From NCEH01 sp043195125 (lineage in GTDB: Bacteria > Pseudomonadota > Alphaproteobacteria > Rhizobiales > Xanthobacteraceae), in NCBI RefSeq assembly GCF_043195125.1, contig NZ_JBAFWR010000011.1: 64,000 nt of DNA. One strand, 5' to 3'. The notes under the pieces were generated by a model. That model made no database searches. It saw nothing but the letters and a program-made list of their open reading frames with translations, and had not been told where the DNA came from. The position numbers and the translations under genes were made by a program. Within the stretch, counting starts at the first letter, position 1, and every line of letters begins with the position of its first letter. Positions 40,181 through 49,111 of the stretch are shown here, one piece after another.

Positions 40181-41043
40181 TATTGAACCGAGGAGGGATT
40201 GAAGTCCGATATTGAGGCTCTACCGGTATCGATCAAAAGTAGAGCAGCTCGATATCGATCCCAGCATTCGCTTATTCTGGCCTCTCTATTCTTGATATGG
40301 CTGTTGAGAGTGCAATATCGTAAGAACGAGACGGACGTATTTGAGCATTCACCCTCCGCCGCTTGGCCTGTTGTATTTTCTCCTAAGGGAAGGGTTACAC
40401 GGCCATTTGCGATACGATTAACGGCGCATAGAACTAGTGTTCTGAAAAATACCTCTTCTCGATACGTCCTATCTTTCGGTGATAGCAATTTGGCATTCTT
40501 CGTGAATTCTTCGAGGCTTTCCGTGCCCGGTTCAAGGCTGGCGGGTGAGGGTGCGGAAATTCCGCAAACGCTTAATAGTTTACGCGTCACCTCTTTATCA
40601 GGACGAAACGACCAAGTGGATCCAAGCGGTGATTTTACCGTTAGCGCAGCGCCAGAGGCCATGGCCGCAGCGATTGCGCTAACGCTCTTCTGATCTGATG
40701 GGCCTGTTTCGATCAGCGTGCCTTCAGGGTCGATGTCGGAGCTAATGGGGTAGAAGGGGCTGCTTCCGGCTTGCAATTCAAGCTGCGCGTCGCGAGCGAT
40801 GGCGACTCGCAGCGGCTGCGGGAATGGCCCCTTGTAAGAGATAAGCGCAAAGGCAAACCTGGGGTCGGTGCCGCCCCTGCACTTGAAAGTGGCCACAGCG
40901 CGGGGTTCACCACCTGAAGATGGTTCGGTCATGAAGGCTAGGGGGATGCCCGTTTCCGGCTCTTTTGATGAGTTGAGATCCCACGCCAGAGCTGGGCTGC
41001 AGCAAAGGAGCGCGAAAACCGAAACCATTAACGCACGGCGCAT
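40177..41043 (-). CDS. Secreted protein, lysogenic-conversion candidate
   Basis: 288 residues with a clear signal peptide (RRALMVSVFALLCCSPALA, cleavage after residue 20) and mature part with several Cys, no known domain. Reads against the tail operon and converges on the Dit-like gene with a 4-base overlap. GGGGAGAG lies 5 bases before the chosen ATG; another ATG is 5 codons upstream. Its codons and bases are more AT-rich than the flanking tail genes, so probably recently acquired cargo acting in the periplasm. Confidence 0.7.
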   Translation of the reverse strand: MRRALMVSVFALLCCSPALAWDLNSSKEPETGIPLAFMTEPSSGGEPRAVATFKCRGGTDPRFAFALISYKGPFPQPLRVAIARDAQLELQAGSSPFYPISSDIDPEGTLIETGPSDQKSVSAIAAAMASGAALTVKSPLGSTWSFRPDKEVTRKLLSVCGISAPSPASLEPGTESLEEFTKNAKLLSPKDRTYREEVFFRTLVLCAVNRIANGRVTLPLGENTTGQAAEGECSNTSVSFLRYCTLNSHIKNREARISECWDRYRAALLLIDTGRASISDFNPSSVQY

Positions 41044-41250
41044 CTGCACTCTCCCCAAATGGGAATTATGCTATCAGCAATGCGGCGATCGCGGGAGCCG
41101 TCGGCTCGAAGCGCATATTGAATGCCTTGGGGCACGGCGCATCACCAGAGGGGTTCATTTGGTTCCATTTATGGTACTATTTGACCGTGTTCTTAACGCG
41201 TAAGATGTGCGGGGGCTAGCGCACCAACCGGGGCTGGGCTAGCGTCGGCT

Positions 41251-41769
41251 ATGCCGTTGCGAAAATTGGTCATTGCGGAAAAACGAATTCCCATCCGGGT
41301 CGAGTGGACCTCTCCGGAGCGGGATGGCTATGTCCGATTTCTGGTCCCGTTGGAAATCGATGGGATCGTGGACTCTGGCTTGACCTTATCAGGAGGAGCT
41401 TACCGCCCCTATCGCGATCAGCATGTTTCCCTCGAACTGGCGATCCTCGACCACAATGGATCGCGACGCATTCGGCTGGCGCGGATCGACTGGAAATCGC
41501 TCCGAAAAGGGCACTCGAACAACCCTAGAAAATGCGCCGGTCCGTGGGGCGGGGAGCGCGTTCCCGAAACACACCTGCACAGCTTCGACCTTAATTACCT
41601 CGAGGCTGAAGGCCGAATGAAAGCGGGCAAGCTCCCGTGTGCGGAGCCAATTCACGAACCGCTTCAAACCTTTGAAGAACTTCGGCGATTCTGTGGAACT
41701 TGCTTTAAAATCAACAACATAGTTATTGTGCCTCCCCCTGATTGGGAGTATGATCTGTTTGATGAGTAG
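41251..41769 (+). CDS. DUF6978-like protein of cargo pair
   Basis: 172 residues. The second half resembles DUF6978: IRLARIDWKSLRKGHSNNP, VPETHLHSFDLNYLE, PLQTFEELRRFCGTCFKINNI (pattern of R-L-D, H-x-N-P, H-L-H, then C-x-I-N). In other bacteria such genes accompany DUF1828 genes, as here. Overlaps the next gene by 8 bases. Function unknown; the motif with conserved His suggests an enzyme or binding site. Confidence 0.6.
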   Translation: MPLRKLVIAEKRIPIRVEWTSPERDGYVRFLVPLEIDGIVDSGLTLSGGAYRPYRDQHVSLELAILDHNGSRRIRLARIDWKSLRKGHSNNPRKCAGPWGGERVPETHLHSFDLNYLEAEGRMKAGKLPCAEPIHEPLQTFEELRRFCGTCFKINNIVIVPPPDWEYDLFDE

Positions 41770-42511
41770 CGCGGCCTACATATCCCCTGATGCGGCACGG
41801 GTCATTGATGACACCGTTAGAGATCTCGTGCGCTGTCGGCGGGTGAGGGACGCTGTATTTGTCAACCTTCCCCTGATCTATGCCGATGGGTCATTTGTCA
41901 CCGTTAGGATTGATCAAGGCGGGGCCGGCTTCCGAGTGAGCGACGCTGGGTTCGCTTTTCGCGAGGCCGATGATATCGGCATGTCTCGGTCTTTTAGGCG
42001 GACGGCAAACCGAATTGCGACGTCTCGCGGCGTCGAGGTTGGCGATGCTTTCATTTTCAGGGATGTCCGCGCTCAGGAGCTTGAGCGCGCAATCTGCGAC
42101 GTGGCCGAAGTGTCGTGGCGGGTTGTGGATGCGCTTTCCGAGCGAGCTTTCGAGGAAGAGGATGTCGGGCTATCTGATGAGCTTAATTCGCGCCTAAGAG
42201 CTATCTTCGGCGAAGAAAAGGTAGAGAGCGGAGTTGATTTGATTGGCGCTTCAACGACCCAGTGGACGATGACGGCGCTTGTCACCTTTGACGGGTCTCA
42301 GGCCGTATTTCAGGCCGTGAGCGATAACGCGAACTCGATCAATAGGGCCTCAACGGCGTTCCGCGACTTGTCCACCCTTGCCAAGCCGCCGCGGCTTATT
42401 GCTTTTGTCAGAAGCAAGGAATCCCTGGGATCGAGAATTTCGTTGCTTGTGCCTGGTCGTGTGGTTGAGGAAATGCAGAGCAATGAGTTTTTGGCGAAGG
42501 CTGCGGCTTAA
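41762..42511 (+). CDS. DUF1828-like protein of cargo pair
   Basis: 249 residues. The N-terminal domain (FVNLPLIYADGSFVTVRI, GFRVSDAGFAFREADDIGMS, NRIATSRGVEVGDAFIF) fits DUF1828; the C-terminal part (AVFQAVSDNANSINRASTAFRDLSTL, LIAFVRSKESL) fits the nuclease-like DUF1829 region. Pairs of this type occur in accessory islands. A terminator follows 60 bases later, so the pair is insulated from the baseplate genes. Confidence 0.6.
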   Translation: MSSAAYISPDAARVIDDTVRDLVRCRRVRDAVFVNLPLIYADGSFVTVRIDQGGAGFRVSDAGFAFREADDIGMSRSFRRTANRIATSRGVEVGDAFIFRDVRAQELERAICDVAEVSWRVVDALSERAFEEEDVGLSDELNSRLRAIFGEEKVESGVDLIGASTTQWTMTALVTFDGSQAVFQAVSDNANSINRASTAFRDLSTLAKPPRLIAFVRSKESLGSRISLLVPGRVVEEMQSNEFLAKAAA

Positions 42512-42570
42512 TCTCTTTGGTTGAAGCTATTGCCTGCCGAAGCAGATCTAAAGGGTATGCATTGAACAAT

Positions 42571-42593
42571 AGCCGCCTCTGGGCGGCTTTTTT
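42571..42593 (+). terminator. Intrinsic terminator after cargo pair
   Basis: AGCCGCC/GGCGGCT stem, 4-base loop, then five T. It stands between the DUF1828-like gene and the ribosome-binding site of the baseplate plug gene. Confidence 0.85.
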
Positions 42594-42607
42594 ATTGGAG
42601 GATTGGC

Positions 42608-42919
42608 GTGGCGACCTATGAAATCCCGCTCTCGCCGATGCCGCAGGCGTTCTCCATCCAGCTCGCACAAGTCGAGTACCGGCTGACCTTTTCCTACCGG
42701 GATGCGGACGAGGCGGGGTGGATCATGGACATCGCTGACACGGAAGGCGTGTCGATCCTTGCCGGCGTACCGCTAGTGACCGGCGCGGACCTTCTGGAGC
42801 AGTATCAGCACCTTGGGCTCGGCGGGTCGCTCTATGTCGCCACCGACGGCGCGCCTGATGAAGTCCCTGCCTATGAGACGCTTGGCGGCCCCTCGCGGCT
42901 ATTTTGGGTCACGCCATGA
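42608..42919 (+). CDS. Baseplate plug protein
   Basis: 103 residues from a GTG with TTGGAGGA upstream. IPLSPMPQAFSIQLAQVEYRLTFSYRD, GWIMDIAD and AGVPLVTGADLLEQYQHLGLGGSLYV match the phage baseplate plug family. Sits at the base of the tube. Confidence 0.8.
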   Translation: MATYEIPLSPMPQAFSIQLAQVEYRLTFSYRDADEAGWIMDIADTEGVSILAGVPLVTGADLLEQYQHLGLGGSLYVATDGAPDEVPAYETLGGPSRLFWVTP

Positions 42920-43854
42920 CGCGCCAGTGGATCAGGCAGGTCAACCTTCAGGTCGGCAACGGCGGAAACGCCATCGATCTGTCGAACATGCGAATTCGCT
43001 TCAACGTGGTGCAGGGCGACGTGCAGACGCCCAACCACGCGGACATCATCGTCACCAACCTGTCGGCCGAAACCTCCAACCGAATCCAGAAGGAATACGA
43101 TTCCGTCGTGCTTCAGGCGGCCTATCCGGGGAATGTGGCGACGATCTTCCAGGGGGAGATCGTCCAGAAGCGGCGCGGCCGCGAAAATCCGACCGACACC
43201 TACCTCTACATCATCGCCAAGGAGGGGCAGCGCGCCTATTCCTACGCGACGATCTCGAAGTCCCTCGCCGCCGGGCACACCTTCCGCGATCAAGTTGATG
43301 CGTGTCTGAAGGAGCTTGGAAAGTACGGCATCACGGCAGGCTACATCGCGGATCTCGGCACGGCCAAAATGCCCCGCGGCAAGGCGCTTTTTGGCATGGT
43401 CAAGAACCAGCTCCGCTCGATCTGTGCCGCTACTGGGACATCGTGGAGCATCCAGGGCAATCAGCTCCAGATCGTCCGCAACGACACGTACATTCCAGGT
43501 GATGCAATCGTTCTGAATTCAAACACCGGAATGGTTGGCATGCCCGTTCAAACCATGAACGGGATTGAGGTTCGGTGCCTCTTGAACCCGCAAATTAAAC
43601 CCGGCCGGCGCATCCAGATTGATGAGGCAAGCATCCAGCAGGCGGCATTCACGACCAACTATCAAGATGCGCAGAACTTCCTCATTCCAGAAACGTCGTC
43701 CGACGGAATATATAAAGTCATAATGGTCAATCACTCGGGTGACACCAGAGGGAACGCCTATTATTCGGATGTGATCTGCCTGTCTGCGAGCGGAAAAATC
43801 ATCCCAAATAGCCTCTCTTCTAGAGGCGTCAACGTCAACCCGCAGGAACAGTAA
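42916..43854 (+). CDS. Baseplate hub protein
   Basis: 312 residues, starting at an ATG overlapping the plug stop. NADIIVTNLS-like and GYAGDFAT-type hub strands are visible (NHADIIVTNLSAETSNRIQKEYDSV; LQIVRNDTYIPGDAIVLNSNTGMVGMP). Gp44-like hub binding the spike. Confidence 0.75.
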   Translation: MTRQWIRQVNLQVGNGGNAIDLSNMRIRFNVVQGDVQTPNHADIIVTNLSAETSNRIQKEYDSVVLQAAYPGNVATIFQGEIVQKRRGRENPTDTYLYIIAKEGQRAYSYATISKSLAAGHTFRDQVDACLKELGKYGITAGYIADLGTAKMPRGKALFGMVKNQLRSICAATGTSWSIQGNQLQIVRNDTYIPGDAIVLNSNTGMVGMPVQTMNGIEVRCLLNPQIKPGRRIQIDEASIQQAAFTTNYQDAQNFLIPETSSDGIYKVIMVNHSGDTRGNAYYSDVICLSASGKIIPNSLSSRGVNVNPQEQ

Positions 43855-44522
43855 TGGACCAGCGCACGCGCTTTGACGTCGATCTCGATGAAGCGATTCA
43901 AACGGCCATCGACGGAAGGATGGCGGAACTTCACACAGCAGTCCCCGTGAAGATTGTGAGCGTGGATTACCAGAAGCAGACCTGCGTCGTGCAACCCACC
44001 GTAAAGGCCTGCGTGCGGAAGCCGGACGGCTCGCAGGAGTGGATCTCGCTTCCTCAGATCCAAGACGCGCCACTCCATTTCCCGCGCGGGGGAGGGGTCT
44101 CCATGACCTTCCCGGTGGCGGTAGGTGACGAGGGGCTGGCAATCATTTCCTCCCGCTCGCAGGATGCCTGGCAGCAGTCGGGCGGAGAGCAACAGCAGAT
44201 CGACAATCGAGGGCACGACCTCTCGAATGCCTTTGTGATGGTCGGTTTTCGGAGCAACCCGAATGCCCTGGCGAACGTCCCGAGCGACTCCGTGCAGATC
44301 CGTTCCGCGGACGGGAACACCCTGATCGATATCAAAGGTGGACAGGTGAAGGTCAAAGCGACCGGCGCTGAATCCACCGTCACCCCGGACAAGATCACCC
44401 ATAAGGTCGGCGGGCTCTCAGTGGAGATCACAAGCGATCGCATCGACCTTGGAGGGGCTGGTGGTTCGCCCGTGATGACCGAGGGCGGCCCCTCCACCAA
44501 GGTTTTCGCGAGGGTCGTATGA
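43854..44522 (+). CDS. Gp138-type membrane-puncturing spike
   Basis: 222 residues. An N-terminal OB domain (VPVKIVSVDYQKQTCVVQPTVKACV; PLHFPRGGGVSMTFPVAVGDEGL) and a C-terminal beta-helix of short repeats (QIRSADGNTLIDIKGGQVKVKATG). Matches the Gp138 family that pierces the outer membrane. Confidence 0.85.
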   Translation: MDQRTRFDVDLDEAIQTAIDGRMAELHTAVPVKIVSVDYQKQTCVVQPTVKACVRKPDGSQEWISLPQIQDAPLHFPRGGGVSMTFPVAVGDEGLAIISSRSQDAWQQSGGEQQQIDNRGHDLSNAFVMVGFRSNPNALANVPSDSVQIRSADGNTLIDIKGGQVKVKATGAESTVTPDKITHKVGGLSVEITSDRIDLGGAGGSPVMTEGGPSTKVFARVV

Positions 44523-44872
44523 GGTATCGCAAACTCGACGCGGATGGAGATTACACCTTCGGCCGCGGATCCCTGGATTTCTATCGGGACGTGCCCGAGG
44601 CTCCCGCCCAAGCGGTGAAAACGCGCCTCCACATGAAGACCGGTGAATGGTTCCTCGACACATCGGCCGGCACCCCGTGGGACACCGAGGTGCTCGGAAA
44701 ATACACGACCTCTCTTCGTGACCGGACTGTGCGGACACGGGTACTCGGCACCACAGGCGTGACGGCGATCGCCGCTTATTCCAGTTCGTTTAATCCCGAG
44801 ACGCGGACGTTCGCGGCAGCGGTGACCATCGACACCGCTTATGGCCAGGCCAAAATCGTGGAGCCCATCTGA
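44519..44872 (+). CDS. Baseplate wedge protein (gp25/W-like)
   Basis: 117 residues. LDADGDYTFGRGSLDFYRDVPEAPAQAVKTRL and GEWFLDTSAGTPWDTEVLGKY are typical of W-like baseplate proteins that link sheath and wedge. Confidence 0.75.
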   Translation: MRYRKLDADGDYTFGRGSLDFYRDVPEAPAQAVKTRLHMKTGEWFLDTSAGTPWDTEVLGKYTTSLRDRTVRTRVLGTTGVTAIAAYSSSFNPETRTFAAAVTIDTAYGQAKIVEPI

Positions 44873-46041
44873 TGGCAATCGTTTGCACGATCGACGCGAC
44901 CGGCATCCACGCCCCGGCCCTTGCCGACATCCGAGCCTATTTCGTCAACGCCTATAAGGCGATCTATGGATCCGACGTGTATCTGGAGAGCGATAGCCAG
45001 GACGGGCAGTTGCTCGATATTTTTTCAACCGCGATCCACGATTGCAACGCACAGACCGTAGCGTGTTATGGGGCTTATTCTCCGGCGACGGCACAGGGCA
45101 ATGGCCTTTCGAGTGTCGTAAAGATCAATGGCATCGCTCGCCTGTCTCCGAGCAAATCCAGTGTGGACCTCCTCCTTGGCGGAACTGCTGGGACGACCAT
45201 CGAAGGCGGCTACGCGACCGACGCGGACGGCGTGCAATGGGTGCTGCCTGACAGCGTTACGATTCCTGTCGAAGGGCAGATCACGGTGACGGCCACATGC
45301 GCTGTCGATGGGCAAGTCTCCGCGCCCCCCGACTCCATCGTCAATATCGGCACGCCCACGCGCGGCTGGCAGACGGTCACAAATCCGGAAGCCGCGACCG
45401 AGGGCGCGCCGGTCGAATCCGATGCGGCCCTTCGCCGTCGTCAGAAGACGTCAACAGCCCTTCCTTCCAAGACGGTCGTGGACGGGATCGTCGGCGCTCT
45501 CCTTGATCTGCCCGGCGTGGTCCGGGTCAAGCCGTACGACAACGACACCAATTCGACAGACGGCAACGGGATCCCGGCGCACGCTCTAGCCATGGTGGTA
45601 GAGGGTGGCGATGCTCAAGAGATCGCCAGTGTCATCCGGATCAAGAAAACCCCCGGTGGGCCAACCTACGGCACCACTAGCGAGGTGGTCACGGACACCT
45701 ATGGAATCCCGAAGACCATCAATTTCTTCCGGCCGACAGTCGTGCCCATAACGGTTGAGGTCGGCATTACGGTTGTGGGCGGATACACAACGGCCATAGG
45801 TGATTTGATCAGGCAGGACATCGCCGATTACATCAACGCTCTCGACATCGGCGAGGATGTTTATCGCCGACGTTTGTTCGTGCCGGCCAATCTGAATGGC
45901 CTGCCGCAAAGCGAAACCTATGACATCTCCACGCTTCTAATTGCGCGCGATGGAGGATCTCTGGTCGGGACGAACCTGTCGATCGCATTCAATGAGGCCG
46001 CTTCGTGCTCGATCGATGATGTTTCGGTGGTGGTGGTCTGA
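44872..46041 (+). CDS. Baseplate J-like protein
   Basis: 389 residues. A TFVNAYKAIYG-like N-terminus, then domains typical of Baseplate_J: GNGLSSVVKINGIARLSPSKSSVDLLLGGTAGTTI, PEAATEGAPVESDAALRRRQ, and IVGALLDLPGVVRVKPYDND. Forms the baseplate wedge and triggers sheath contraction. Confidence 0.9.
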   Translation: MAIVCTIDATGIHAPALADIRAYFVNAYKAIYGSDVYLESDSQDGQLLDIFSTAIHDCNAQTVACYGAYSPATAQGNGLSSVVKINGIARLSPSKSSVDLLLGGTAGTTIEGGYATDADGVQWVLPDSVTIPVEGQITVTATCAVDGQVSAPPDSIVNIGTPTRGWQTVTNPEAATEGAPVESDAALRRRQKTSTALPSKTVVDGIVGALLDLPGVVRVKPYDNDTNSTDGNGIPAHALAMVVEGGDAQEIASVIRIKKTPGGPTYGTTSEVVTDTYGIPKTINFFRPTVVPITVEVGITVVGGYTTAIGDLIRQDIADYINALDIGEDVYRRRLFVPANLNGLPQSETYDISTLLIARDGGSLVGTNLSIAFNEAASCSIDDVSVVVV

Positions 46042-46724
46042 TGAGCCCGCGCGCCAAGGGGAGCTACCTCGACCTCATAACCCCATATCATCGGGGACGA
46101 CCCAAATTTCGTGACACGGTGGGCGCTGTCGTTGAGCCCGTCGCAGATGCTCAGGCGGTGATTGCGGATCTGGCGCTCGTCTTCGACCTGGATGCCGCGG
46201 TCGGCGTTCAGCTTGATCATGTGGGTGAGTGGGTCGGCCGCTCGCGCTACGTGAATATTCCCCTCGCCAGCGTCTGGTTTTCTTTCGACACGGAGGGGCT
46301 GGGCTGGGATCAGGGCATCTGGAAGGGTAGGTTTGATCCTGACACGGGCCTCTATGCTCTTGACGACGAAACCTATCGTAGCCTCCTGAAGCTCAAGATC
46401 ATCGCAAACCAATGGGACGGCACGATCGAGTTCATCCGTGAGCCGATGGAGCGCTTTTTCAGCGGCGACGGCGTCTACATGTACATCGAAGACCGCTTTG
46501 ACATGAGCATGATCTTCGGGGTTTCGGGTCGCCGGCCGAACGCGGCGTTTCTGGCGCTACTGACCGGCGGGTATATCCCCATCAAGCCGGAAGGTGTCCA
46601 AGCGCTCTATCTCACCACCTCCGTCGTGGATGCGCCCATCTTCGGCTTTGACGTGGACAACGAATACATCGGCGGCTGGGATCGCGGGTCCTGGGGCGTT
46701 CCGCCGGACTTCTACAACCCTTAG
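46041..46724 (+). CDS. DUF2612 baseplate/tail protein
   Basis: 227 residues. QLDHVGEWVGRSRYVNIPL, YALDDETYRSLLKLKIIANQWDGTIEFI and MSMIFGVSG match DUF2612, the tail-protein-I analogue that carries the fibre in this phage group. Confidence 0.85.
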   Translation: MSPRAKGSYLDLITPYHRGRPKFRDTVGAVVEPVADAQAVIADLALVFDLDAAVGVQLDHVGEWVGRSRYVNIPLASVWFSFDTEGLGWDQGIWKGRFDPDTGLYALDDETYRSLLKLKIIANQWDGTIEFIREPMERFFSGDGVYMYIEDRFDMSMIFGVSGRRPNAAFLALLTGGYIPIKPEGVQALYLTTSVVDAPIFGFDVDNEYIGGWDRGSWGVPPDFYNP

Positions 46725-46808
46725 CCCCTCCTAAACCCACCTCCGGACGTCACGAACTCTGCCCCATCGGGCGCGGAGTGTTTCTGCACGCCAAAATGGG
46801 ATCTCCCA

Positions 46809-48134
46809 ATGCCAACGAATGACTTCCTCCCGTTTGCGACCGGCGTCGGCGCCAATGTCATGTCGCAGGCAGATTATGCCGCGCTCGGGTCGCGTAGCGC
46901 TGGATTTGTCGCCGGCACGGCCCTTTCGGCGCCCTTCAACAAAGCGGTTCGACAGGCGTCCGTCATCGCGGCGATGGTTGCGCAGTTCGGGCTGGATCTG
47001 ATGGGAGTTGATGTGCCCGACGATGGCGACATCTCGACCGTCCTCAACATCTATAAGGCTGCAATCCGCTCGCAGAAGGGCAACTACGTTGTGGCTGGCG
47101 GAACGGCCAATGCACTGACGGCGACGCTTGTTCAAGCCCTCGCGGCGAATGTTGCCGGCACTCCCCTGCGGGTCAAGATCAGCAGCACGAATACCGGCTC
47201 TGCAACGCTTGATGCAGGACCAGGCGCGCTGCCCATTCGTACCCTTCGGAACGCCAGCCTGCGGGCGGGGGATCTCCCCTCTGGGGCGATTGTGACTCTG
47301 ATCTGCTCCGGAACGACGTGGCAGTTGGTCGGTAGCGCCTACAGCGAAACGCCCATCATCCTGACCACCGGCGCGACCGTCTACGTCCGACCGGACGGGA
47401 ACGACAACAACGATGGGTCCGCCAACGATTCATCTCACGCCTTCGCGACAATGAGTGGCGTGGTCGCTTATGCTCGGCGCTACGTCTCCGCATCGAACCG
47501 CATCACAGCGATTGTCGCTGACGGGACATATCCCGCGTGGGTGGGGCTCGGACTGCTCGTCGGCATCGATGTCGTTGGGAACAACACCACGCCGACGAAC
47601 GTGAAATTCTCGACCAGCTCAATTGTTTCCGGGACCGCTTGCGTCACCATATTCGCGGGTGGCGACGTGACAATAACCGGCTGCAAGATCGAAAGCTTCG
47701 TCGCCGGGACCTACGGGGCGGTTGCCACCACGGGCGCATCCCTCAAGCTGAGCAATATGTATTGGGGCGAGGCGCCCCTCGTGAACGTTGTGTCGGATCG
47801 AAATTCGACCGTCCTCATCTCCGGAAATCACGTGCTGGATGCGGGAAACCACAATTCCTTCCTGCGAGCGGTGACCGGAGGAATCATCATCTCCGATTCA
47901 AACGCATTCCCCTCAATCAACGTCTCCGCCGGCATGACGTATTCGGCAGGTTTCGTCAGCAGCTACACGTCCGGCGTTATTTCGTTGCCGGGCGTGACGT
48001 GGACGAACAAGTCCAATGCAACGGGTCAGCGGTACATCTGTCTTGAGGGTGGGATTGTGTCATCTCAGGGGGGCGGCGCGAGCTATTTCCCTGGAACATC
48101 TGCCGGCGACGCTACGGGTGGAGCTTACTACTGA
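46809..48134 (+). CDS. Tail fibre with beta-helix domain
   Basis: 441 residues. N-terminal NDFLPFATGVGANVMSQADYAALGSR is a virion-attachment element common to tail fibres; residues about 175-400 are Val/Ile/Thr/Asn-rich repeats with VYVRPDGNDNNDG, typical of a right-handed parallel beta-helix. Host receptor binding is inferred. Confidence 0.8.
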   Translation: MPTNDFLPFATGVGANVMSQADYAALGSRSAGFVAGTALSAPFNKAVRQASVIAAMVAQFGLDLMGVDVPDDGDISTVLNIYKAAIRSQKGNYVVAGGTANALTATLVQALAANVAGTPLRVKISSTNTGSATLDAGPGALPIRTLRNASLRAGDLPSGAIVTLICSGTTWQLVGSAYSETPIILTTGATVYVRPDGNDNNDGSANDSSHAFATMSGVVAYARRYVSASNRITAIVADGTYPAWVGLGLLVGIDVVGNNTTPTNVKFSTSSIVSGTACVTIFAGGDVTITGCKIESFVAGTYGAVATTGASLKLSNMYWGEAPLVNVVSDRNSTVLISGNHVLDAGNHNSFLRAVTGGIIISDSNAFPSINVSAGMTYSAGFVSSYTSGVISLPGVTWTNKSNATGQRYICLEGGIVSSQGGGASYFPGTSAGDATGGAYY

Positions 48135-48703
48135 TGAATATCGCCTATAATCCCCGCGACTGGTACTGGAAGCGTCTTGACGAGACGATCTATTCGTCGG
48201 CCCGGCAGACATATGTCGCCGCCGATGACGAGGCGTACCTTGCCTGGGTCGCTGCGGGCGGGCACGCCACAGCCTATCCAGAGGATGAGGCTGGGGCGGA
48301 AAGTGAGGCAGAGCTTGCCGCGGTCCTCGCCCCCTATGGCATCCGCGTCCACCCCGGCCCCCTCGTGGAGGACGTGATCGCCGAACGGGATCGCCGCCTG
48401 TCGCTGGGGTTCGATTACGACTTCGGCGACGCGCGGGGTGAGCATCACTTCGGTACGACCGCCGAGGACATGAAGGGCTGGAACGTCGTGACGCAGCTCG
48501 CCCAGGCGCTGGTATCGACGGGCGATGCCTCCGGGACAATCCACATTCTCACTGCCACTGGAGAGGCCGATGTGACCGGCATCGAATGGATGTCGGTGCT
48601 TCGGGCGGCGGGCGAATTCCAGCAGCCCATCTGGCAGGCCTCGTTCGTGCTCCAGGCGACGTCTCCCATCCCCGACGACTACGCCGACGACATCCACTGG
48701 TGA
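48134..48703 (+). CDS. DUF4376 tail fibre chaperone-like protein
   Basis: 189 residues. The C-terminal domain (ERDRRLSLGFDYDFGDARGEHHFGTT, DMKGWNVVT, ADVTGIEWMSVLRAAGE) is DUF4376, found in tail fibre assembly proteins. Coupled to the fibre gene. Confidence 0.75.
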   Translation: MNIAYNPRDWYWKRLDETIYSSARQTYVAADDEAYLAWVAAGGHATAYPEDEAGAESEAELAAVLAPYGIRVHPGPLVEDVIAERDRRLSLGFDYDFGDARGEHHFGTTAEDMKGWNVVTQLAQALVSTGDASGTIHILTATGEADVTGIEWMSVLRAAGEFQQPIWQASFVLQATSPIPDDYADDIHW

Positions 48704-48732
48704 GCTTCAGGCTCATCTTCCAACGCTCGTAT

Positions 48733-48754
48733 GCCGCCTCCGGGCGGTTTTTTT
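48733..48754 (+). terminator. Intrinsic terminator after fibre chaperone
   Basis: CCGCC/GGCGG stem with 4-base loop and seven T, 30 bases after the chaperone stop and 16 bases before the next ATG. Confidence 0.85.
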
Positions 48755-48769
48755 GTGCCTGGAGCAATC

Positions 48770-49111
48770 ATGGCGAGCCCGCAGTCATACAATTATTCCA
48801 TGGTCATCGGAGACACGATTCCAGATGTTGTCTTCCGCTTTAACCGTGGCGGGGTCGGGTTCGTCTGGAACCTGACGCTTACGCCTCCAAGCCAACCCAA
48901 TATCATCCTCTCAACGGAAGATAACACGCTATCAGCGTCCTTGGAATTCGTTGACGGGCTCCCATACACCACCGTGACATGGACCGTTCTGCCTGAGCAG
49001 TCTCAAGCAATACAGACCGGCTCTCTCACCCGATACCACTATTCATCGATCGATCCTGACGGGGGCGTGCAAACGCTCCTCAAGGGCGTCATTGCTGGCG
49101 AGGCGCGCTAA
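48770..49111 (+). CDS. Hypothetical tail-associated protein
   Basis: 113 residues, beta-rich Ig-like pattern (VVFRFNRGGVGFVWNLTLTPP; VTWTVLPEQSQAIQTGSL). TGGAG lies 5 bases before the ATG. Between chaperone and spike, so probably a spike adaptor; no family named. Confidence 0.6.
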   Translation: MASPQSYNYSMVIGDTIPDVVFRFNRGGVGFVWNLTLTPPSQPNIILSTEDNTLSASLEFVDGLPYTTVTWTVLPEQSQAIQTGSLTRYHYSSIDPDGGVQTLLKGVIAGEAR

